DNA of 64,000 nt from NCBI RefSeq assembly GCF_039541875.1, contig NZ_BAABHB010000007.1:1-64000 (forward strand). Reading direction: 5' to 3'. How positions within the stretch are numbered: position 1 is the first letter of the stretch; each line of letters begins with the position of its first letter. The notes under the pieces were generated by a model. That model was not told the DNA's origin. It saw nothing but the letters and a program-made list of their open reading frames with translations, and did no database searches. Below are positions 60,668 to 64,000 of the stretch, one piece after another. Source of the DNA: Nibrella viscosa. GTDB lineage: Bacteria; Bacteroidota; Bacteroidia; Cytophagales; Spirosomataceae. The translations under genes and the position numbers were made by a program.

Positions 60668-61579
60668 ATGACTACTTCACCCGGCAAACTTGCTACCCTC
60701 GACCGCGTCATGGACGGCCTCATGAGCCGCTACCGCGAACGCGTGCCCGATGTAAACGGCATTATCAACGCTATGATCGATGAAGGCGTTATCCGGTCGG
60801 CCAACGAGATCGAAAACGACCATATCGCCTTTCGGACCATGGGCGTGCCTAACCTCGGCATCCGGTCGTTCGAGAAAATCTTTCTGCACTATGGCTACCA
60901 GAAACGTGACGAATACAACTTCACCGAAAAAAAGCTGACGGCTTACTGGTACAGCCCGCCCGAACCCCACTACCCGCGCATCTTTGCCAGCGAACTGCGG
61001 GTAAACGAGCTATCTCCCGAGGCCCAGACGATCATTCACAGCTACACCAACGAAGTTACCAGCGACCCGGTCGATTCGCTGGACCTGGACGATGCCGCCA
61101 GGGTTGACCGGTTCCTCCACCAGCCCCTGTGGCGCACGCCGACGCTCAGCGATTACCAGCGCCTGTTAGGCGAAAGCGAATATGCGGCCTGGGTGATCTA
61201 CAACCGGTACTACCTCAATCATTTCACCATCAGCGTGCATAACCTGAAGCCGGGGTATACTACCATCGATGCGTTTGTGGGCTTTCTGGAGCGCCGGGGT
61301 TTTAAGCTAAACAATGCGGGTGGAAAGATAAAGGTAAGTCCGGATGGTGCGTTGCGGCAGGCCTCGACGGTAGCCCAGATGATCGAGGCCGAATTCGCCA
61401 ACAACGAAACGCACCGCATTGCGGGCTCCTACGTCGAGTTTGCCGAACGGCGCGTCCTGCCCGAGTTCGAGCAGTTGCCCGCCGATCAGATCCGGCGCGA
61501 GCACCGGCGCGAGGGCTTCGAAACCGGCAATGCCGACAAGATCTTCGAGAGTACGTTTACGTCGCAGACGGGGAAGTAG
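60668..61579 (+). CDS. DUF1338 family 2-oxoadipate dioxygenase/decarboxylase-like enzyme
   Basis: A 303-residue protein of the DUF1338 family; characterised relatives (HglS/YdcJ) convert 2-oxoadipate to 2-hydroxyglutarate in lysine breakdown and use a non-haem Fe(II) site. The family pattern DHIAFRTMGVPNLGIRSFEK supplies an iron-ligand His, with a second His in NHFTISVHNLKPG and Glu in SYVEFAERRVLPEF. It is shorter than HglS and resembles the bacterial YdcJ-like group. Start ATG 60668 (MTTSPGKL). It is divergent from gldG. Confidence 0.85.
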   Translation: MTTSPGKLATLDRVMDGLMSRYRERVPDVNGIINAMIDEGVIRSANEIENDHIAFRTMGVPNLGIRSFEKIFLHYGYQKRDEYNFTEKKLTAYWYSPPEPHYPRIFASELRVNELSPEAQTIIHSYTNEVTSDPVDSLDLDDAARVDRFLHQPLWRTPTLSDYQRLLGESEYAAWVIYNRYYLNHFTISVHNLKPGYTTIDAFVGFLERRGFKLNNAGGKIKVSPDGALRQASTVAQMIEAEFANNETHRIAGSYVEFAERRVLPEFEQLPADQIRREHRREGFETGNADKIFESTFTSQTGK

Positions 61580-61653
61580 TGGGCAGTTCTCCGTAGGCAG
61601 TAGGCAGTTTGCAGAAAAAGAACCGGAAAGTGCTCGTTCCGCCTGCCTACTGC

Positions 61654-63072
61654 TCAAAGAATCCAGCGGAAGAAGATATACAGCGTAAAGGAGAGCAAAA
61701 TAGATACCGGGAGGGTGAGTACCCAGGCTGCGGCTATGTTTCTGACGGTACCGCCCTGCAGGTTTTTGATTCCTTTATTTGCCACCATACTTCCGGCAAT
61801 ACCGGACGACAGCACGTGCGTAGTACTAACGGGTAGTTTCAGCGCCGATGCAATACCGATGGTACTGGCCGCTACCAGTTCGGCCGAAGCACCCTGCGCA
61901 TAAGTCAGGTGCTGCTTACCGATCTTTTCACCAACAGTCACCACAATCCGGCGCCAGCCCACCATGGTACCTAAGCCCAGCGAGAGGGCAATCATCAGAA
62001 TGACCCAGGTGGGGGCATAGTCGGTAAACCGGCGTAGACCCTGCTTTTCGTCCAGGTTCTGGGTAATGGCATCCCGCTCGCTCTTACTTAATTCCACCTC
62101 CTCGCTTGCCATCAGCTTTTTCAGGTTGCTGTTGATCAGCAGCAAATCCCGGCGGACGTCCAGCCGCTTTTCGGCCGGCAGTTTGCCATCTACCAGCGAA
62201 CCGGTCAGCATAACCTGTAACTCATCTATTTCCTGCCGGGTAGACTGAAGCCGCAACCGGTCTACCTGCCCAAGCCTCGTAGTATCGATCCGGCTAACTG
62301 ATTGCTCAATCCGGGCCAAATTACCCTGCATTGCAAGCGGGTCTTTGCCAATATCGAGCGCAAAATAAGCCGGCGTGATCCCGATCAGAATTAGCATTAC
62401 CAGACCGACGCCTTTCTGACCGTCGTTACTGCCGTGGAAGAAGCTTACCAGGGTACTGGTGCCAATGAGAATGCTGCGAATCCAGGTCGGCGGGGGAGCG
62501 TTCTTTTTGGGCTCCTTAAAGAGTTGATCCTTTACGTCGGCGGGCACCATGCGCCGGATCAGAAACATCAGGATAACCACCAGGCTAAAGCCCAGCAGCG
62601 GAGACAACAGCAACGCCTGAAACGTTTCAAACGCTTTATCCCAGTTCACAGCCGCGCTGGAGCTTTCAGGCATGGTTGAGAAGGCCAGACCCACGCCCAA
62701 AATGGACCCGATGAGCGTGTGCGAACTGGAACTGGGCAGGCCAAAATACCAGGTACCGAGGTTCCAGATAATGGCGCTGATCAGCAGGGCCAGCACCATA
62801 GCAATGCTGTGATAGACGTTCTGATCCACCAGCAGTTCAACGGGCAGGAGGTTTACAATCCCCATCGCCACGCCGATGCCGCCGAACAGAACGCCGATAA
62901 AATTGCAGATACCCGACCAGACCACGGCCACGGTAGGTTTCAGCGAATTGGTGTAAATAACAGTAGCTACGGCGTTAGCGGTATCATGAAAGCCATTGAC
63001 GAATTCAAATGCGCAGGCAGCTAAAAGACTAATAGCCAAAAGGATGAAAACATCCGTTTCGAGTCCAAACAT
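61654..63072 (-). CDS. pitA: PiT-family inorganic phosphate transporter
   Basis: A 472-residue membrane transporter with the PiT inverted duplication: FEFVNGFHDTANAVATVIYT at the start and PVSTTHVLSSGIAGSMVANK near the end, about ten helices and a large soluble middle loop (KLMASEEVELSKSERDAITQ). It takes up phosphate with protons or sodium. The loop length is larger than in E. coli PitA, as often seen in Bacteroidota. Start ATG 63072. It converges with the DUF1338 gene. Confidence 0.93.
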   Translation of the reverse strand: MFGLETDVFILLAISLLAACAFEFVNGFHDTANAVATVIYTNSLKPTVAVVWSGICNFIGVLFGGIGVAMGIVNLLPVELLVDQNVYHSIAMVLALLISAIIWNLGTWYFGLPSSSSHTLIGSILGVGLAFSTMPESSSAAVNWDKAFETFQALLLSPLLGFSLVVILMFLIRRMVPADVKDQLFKEPKKNAPPPTWIRSILIGTSTLVSFFHGSNDGQKGVGLVMLILIGITPAYFALDIGKDPLAMQGNLARIEQSVSRIDTTRLGQVDRLRLQSTRQEIDELQVMLTGSLVDGKLPAEKRLDVRRDLLLINSNLKKLMASEEVELSKSERDAITQNLDEKQGLRRFTDYAPTWVILMIALSLGLGTMVGWRRIVVTVGEKIGKQHLTYAQGASAELVAASTIGIASALKLPVSTTHVLSSGIAGSMVANKGIKNLQGGTVRNIAAAWVLTLPVSILLSFTLYIFFRWIL

Positions 63073-63209
63073 GTTGTGTTGAAGGCAGTAAAGATAAAGT
63101 CAACCGCTTGTTGACCATACTTTTAGCAAAGGTAAGGCAAACTTACCAGCATAGTGTTAAGAAATTATTAACAGCATCGGTAACCTTGTTCACGAGCTTC
63201 TCCTCTGTT

Positions 63210-64000
63210 TCAGGCAGCTTTGTCTTTTCCTGCCAACTGCCCACAGGCTGCGTCTATATCTTTACCCCGACTGCGCCGTACATTCACCACCACGCCCTTG
63301 CTCTCCAGAAAAGCGGCAAATCTGTCGAGTGTTTGCGGGTCGGTATTTTTGAACGTAGCCTCGGCAATGGGGTTGTATTCAATGATGTTTACTTTGGCCG
63401 GTACGCGCTTGGTAAACTCCCACAGCTCTTTAGCGTCCTGCAGGCTGTCGTTGAAATTGTAAAACAAAATATACTCCAGCGTGACGCGGGTGCCGGTTTT
63501 TCGGTAGAAATACTGCAAAGCCTCCGCCAGTGCCTTCAGCGTGTTGCTCTCGTTGATGGGCATGATCTGGTTGCGCTTCTGGTCGTTGGCTGCGTGCAGC
63601 GAGAGGGCCAGATTGAACTTCACGCCATCGTCGCCCAACTGATTAATCATCTTGGCAATACCGGCGGTAGATACGGTAATCCGCCTGGGCGACATATTCA
63701 GCCCCTCCGGCGAGGTAATCCGCTCTACCGACTCCAGCACGTTGCGGTAGTTCAGCAAGGGCTCGCCCATACCCATGTATACAATGTTGGTGAGCGGTAC
63801 GCCGTAGTGTTCCCGCGCCTGCCGGTCTACTTCTACTACCTGGTCGTATATCTCGGAGGCTTCCAGGTTCCGCTTACGCTCCATATAACCGGTGGCGCAG
63901 AACTTACAGGTCAGCGAACAGCCCACCTGTGAAGATACGCAGGCCGTCATGCGATCATGCGGTCCGTCGCCACGGTCGCCCTCGCGCAGGGCCGGGATCA
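63210..64000 (-). CDS. rlmN: 23S rRNA adenine-C2 methyltransferase RlmN (N-terminal part outside window)
   Basis: The frame is open to the right edge; about 263 C-terminal residues are seen. It is a radical-SAM enzyme that methylates A2503 of 23S rRNA and A37 of some tRNAs. The cluster-binding CxxxCxxC is in VGCSLTCKFCATGYMERKRN; YMGMGEPLLNYRNVL, RITVSTAGIAKMINQLG and LALSLHAAND are RlmN motifs, and the conserved Cys in ACGQLAG near the C-terminus is the methyl-relay residue. The upstream residues IPALREGDRGDGPHDR show that the start lies beyond 64000. Confidence 0.96.
   Translation of the reverse strand, partial: IPALREGDRGDGPHDRMTACVSSQVGCSLTCKFCATGYMERKRNLEASEIYDQVVEVDRQAREHYGVPLTNIVYMGMGEPLLNYRNVLESVERITSPEGLNMSPRRITVSTAGIAKMINQLGDDGVKFNLALSLHAANDQKRNQIMPINESNTLKALAEALQYFYRKTGTRVTLEYILFYNFNDSLQDAKELWEFTKRVPAKVNIIEYNPIAEATFKNTDPQTLDRFAAFLESKGVVVNVRRSRGKDIDAACGQLAGKDKAA

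Noticed and set aside
1..64000. tRNA, rRNA, prophage or classical IS genes
   Set aside because: Scanning both strands by eye gave no tRNA-like T-loop segment, no rRNA stretch, and no transposase, integrase or phage structural gene.

Overview
The window is chromosomal DNA from a gliding-lineage Bacteroidota, most likely a Cytophagales bacterium close to Spirosoma. The evidence is gliding-motility genes (gldB, gldG), a type IX secretion sorting domain of the CHU_C kind, a giant SprB-repeat adhesin, Bacteroidota-type -7 boxes (TAnnTTTG) before several genes, and housekeeping genes (lysS, dnaN, coaX, ribBA, rlmN) of that lineage. No rRNA, tRNA, prophage or classical insertion sequence was recognised.

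Layout. 1-4.6 kb: 5' part of a huge repeat-built surface adhesin. 5.3-31.4 kb: core and peripheral genes, namely a MutS-like membrane ATPase, a MazEF toxin-antitoxin pair, a Fur-family regulator, an MsbA-like ABC exporter, GldB, a beta-galactosidase, an esterase, CoaX, LysS, a cold-shock protein, a glycosyltransferase, YbaB, a T9SS cargo protein, RibBA, an ECF sigma/anti-sigma pair followed by a Rieske protein, a b561-like membrane protein and YceI, then DnaN. 31.5-58.8 kb: one large defence region, almost entirely on the minus strand. 58.8-64 kb: GldG, a DUF1338 enzyme, a PiT phosphate transporter and RlmN (cut by the window edge).

The defence region is a type III-A CRISPR-Cas system in two minus-strand blocks, each ending in a CRISPR array. 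The interference block reads cas6, cas10 (HD and GGDD intact), csm2, csm3, csm4, csm5, an AAA/DUF4143 passenger gene, two csm6-like CARF-HEPN ribonucleases, then a leader and array 2 (31 repeats). The adaptation block reads a membrane coiled-coil protein, a secreted vWA-like protein, cas1, a primase-polymerase of the CAPP type, cas2 with an N-terminal extension, a TPR plus cold-shock/OB-like protein, then a leader and array 1 (29 repeats, the outermost degenerate). A WYL-domain regulator is transcribed divergently from the adaptation block. A DUF2130 nuclease-like gene lies beyond array 1.

The most notable observation is a 16-bp motif, CTGCAAAAAGNNTGCA on the minus strand. It occurs, always in the same orientation, upstream of exactly three transcription units: the adaptation block, the interference block and the DUF2130 gene. 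I propose that this is a WYL-controlled CRISPR regulon and that it recruits the DUF2130 protein and the membrane/vWA pair into the system. Further oddities are a ~200-bp foldback element sitting inside one spacer of array 1, a spacer of array 2 that begins with 16 bases of the repeat, array-specific repeat variants with a shared leader, a Csm5 carrying an extra coiled coil and OB-like tail, and cas1 and DUF2130 genes without a canonical start codon where their conserved N-termini begin.
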